From an uncultured Phenylobacterium sp. (GTDB lineage: Bacteria > Pseudomonadota > Alphaproteobacteria > Caulobacterales > Caulobacteraceae), in NCBI GenBank assembly GCA_945952355.1, contig CAMFIW010000241.1, positions 1-5,411 on the forward strand: a DNA stretch of 5,411 nt, read 5' to 3'. A model generated the notes under the pieces. The model searched no databases. It was not told the origin of the DNA and was given only the letters and a program-made list of their open reading frames with translations. The translations under genes were made by a program, and so were the position numbers. This document shows positions 4,417 to 5,411 of the stretch, piece after piece. Each line of letters starts with the position of its first letter. Within the stretch, counting starts at the first letter, position 1.

Positions 4417-5411
4417 TCACCAGTACAAGCCGTTCATGTCGTCCTTCTTGGGCGGTGGCTTGGCCTGCGGCGGCGGCGGCGCCGGGATCACCTCGCCGGT
4501 CGGCAGGACGGCGGTGTAAGGAATCGGGCCGGCCGGCAGGCCGCCGGGCAGGACGTCGGCGACCTTGGGCTCGGTGCCGGGCCGGAACGCCTCGCGAATG
4601 CCGCGGATCATGGCGAACTTGGCGTTCTTGGGCGCCTTGAAATCGGTCTTGGGCACGTTCTTCGTGGCTTCGGCCATGAAGTCGATAAACACCGGCAGGG
4701 CCGCGACCGCGCCGGTCTCGCCGTGGCCCAGGCTGCGGTTGTCGTCGAAGCCGATGAACACGCCGGCGACGATCTGCGGCGTGAAGCCGACGAACCAGGC
4801 GGAGCGGTACTCGTTGGTGGTTCCGGTCTTGCCCCCGACCGGCCGGCCGAGCGACAGGGCGGCGGTGCCAGTCCCGCGCTGGACGACGCCCTGCAGCATG
4901 GACGTGATCTGGTAGGCGGTGATCGGGTCCATCACCTGGGCGCCGTCAAGGCCGATGCGCGGGCTCTCGTCGCCGTTGAAGCCGGCGTTGCAGCGGACGC
5001 AGTCGCGCTTGTCGGCGCGGAAGATCACCTTTCCCTGCCCGTCCTGCACCATCTCGATCAGGTGGGGATCGACCTTGCGGCCGCCATTGACGAAGGACGC
5101 ATAGGCGGCGGTCAGCTTGAACGGCGTGGTTTCGCCGGCGCCCAGCGCCATGGCCAGCACAGGATCCATCGACTTCACCACGCCCAGCCGCACGGCGAGG
5201 TCGGAGATCTTCTTCATGCCGACCCCCTGGGCCAGACGCACGGTCATGGTGTTGCGCGACAGCTCCAGGCCCTTGCGAAGCTGCAGGGCGCCGAAATAGT
5301 CGTGCTCGTAGTTCTCGGGCGTCCAGTCGGCGCCGTCGGCGCCCTTGAGGGTGATCGGGCTGTCCATCACCACGCTGGCCGGCGTGTAGCCGTTCTCGAG
5401 AGCCGTGGCGT
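4417..5411 (-). CDS. mrcA: Penicillin-binding protein 1A, C-terminal transpeptidase part (5' end outside window)
   Basis: PBP1A is a bifunctional inner-membrane enzyme that polymerises glycan strands and cross-links their peptides in the periplasm. The gene runs off the right edge, and 330 complete codons up to TGA 4419-4417 are visible. The glycosyltransferase domain and the SxxK nucleophile lie outside the window. The fragment begins within ALENGYTPAS, which normally follows the SxxK region. The second motif, SRN, is at fragment residues 51-53 (5259-5251), and the KTG motif (GGKTGTTNEYRSAWFVGF) is at 4830-4822. Other PBP1A signatures include ALGAGETTPFKLTAAYASFVNGG and AYQITSMLQGVVQRGTGT. 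A CVRC cysteine pair (5001-4990) lies in an insert between the second and third motifs. The tail is proline-rich and ends MNGLYW. The downstream neighbour is prfB, 46 bases away, a common alphaproteobacterial pairing. In related genomes an amidase gene often precedes it, which cannot be checked here. The symbol ponA is also in use. Confidence 0.95.
   Translation of the reverse strand, partial: ATALENGYTPASVVMDSPITLKGADGADWTPENYEHDYFGALQLRKGLELSRNTMTVRLAQGVGMKKISDLAVRLGVVKSMDPVLAMALGAGETTPFKLTAAYASFVNGGRKVDPHLIEMVQDGQGKVIFRADKRDCVRCNAGFNGDESPRIGLDGAQVMDPITAYQITSMLQGVVQRGTGTAALSLGRPVGGKTGTTNEYRSAWFVGFTPQIVAGVFIGFDDNRSLGHGETGAVAALPVFIDFMAEATKNVPKTDFKAPKNAKFAMIRGIREAFRPGTEPKVADVLPGGLPAGPIPYTAVLPTGEVIPAPPPPQAKPPPKKDDMNGLYW

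Noticed and set aside
1..5411. A novel defence, mobile or other undescribed accessory system
   Set aside because: All six protein genes belong to known core families, composition is uniform, and no repeats, integrase, transposase, CRISPR or RNA gene is visible.

Overview
The window looks like an ordinary high-GC core chromosomal segment from an alphaproteobacterium, most likely Caulobacterales (Caulobacter or Phenylobacterium type). Supporting points are the very GC-rich third codon positions, a bactofilin starting MFSK directly after a membrane-anchored M23 peptidase, a PBP1A gene followed by prfB (an order common in alphaproteobacteria), and scattered GANTC (CcrM-type) sites. The genus is inferred from gene content and remembered synteny, not from a database search. 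I see no tRNA, rRNA, CRISPR, transposon, phage or other accessory element.

Layout, plus strand: the 3' part of tyrS (1-552), then a BCP-family thiol peroxidase (564-1028) whose Shine-Dalgarno overlaps the tyrS stop. A 139-base gap (1029-1167) with only weak regulatory candidates follows. Next comes a membrane-anchored, coiled-coil M23 endopeptidase (1168-2334), which overlaps by 23 bases a bactofilin gene (2312-2776). A small DUF805 membrane protein (2843-3250) ends only 6 bases from a gene on the other strand.

Layout, minus strand: the C-terminal 330 residues of a class A penicillin-binding protein, PBP1A type (5411-4417), then prfB for peptide chain release factor 2 (4370-3257). The prfB gene is split by an in-frame TGA at codon 24 and carries the classic autoregulatory +1 frameshift signal (AGGAGG, 3 bases, CTT TGA C). 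The two frames join into a normal 370-residue RF2.

Functionally, the centre and right end concern cell-wall growth. The bactofilin is expected to polymerise under the inner membrane and position the M23 hydrolase, while PBP1A makes new peptidoglycan. TyrS and RF2 serve translation, and BCP removes hydroperoxides. I found no convincing novel system. The points most worth a second look are the prfB recoding site, the overlapping peptidase-bactofilin pair with its DUF805 neighbour, the KMSKS variant in TyrS, the single-cysteine BCP, and the near-touching convergent 3' ends.
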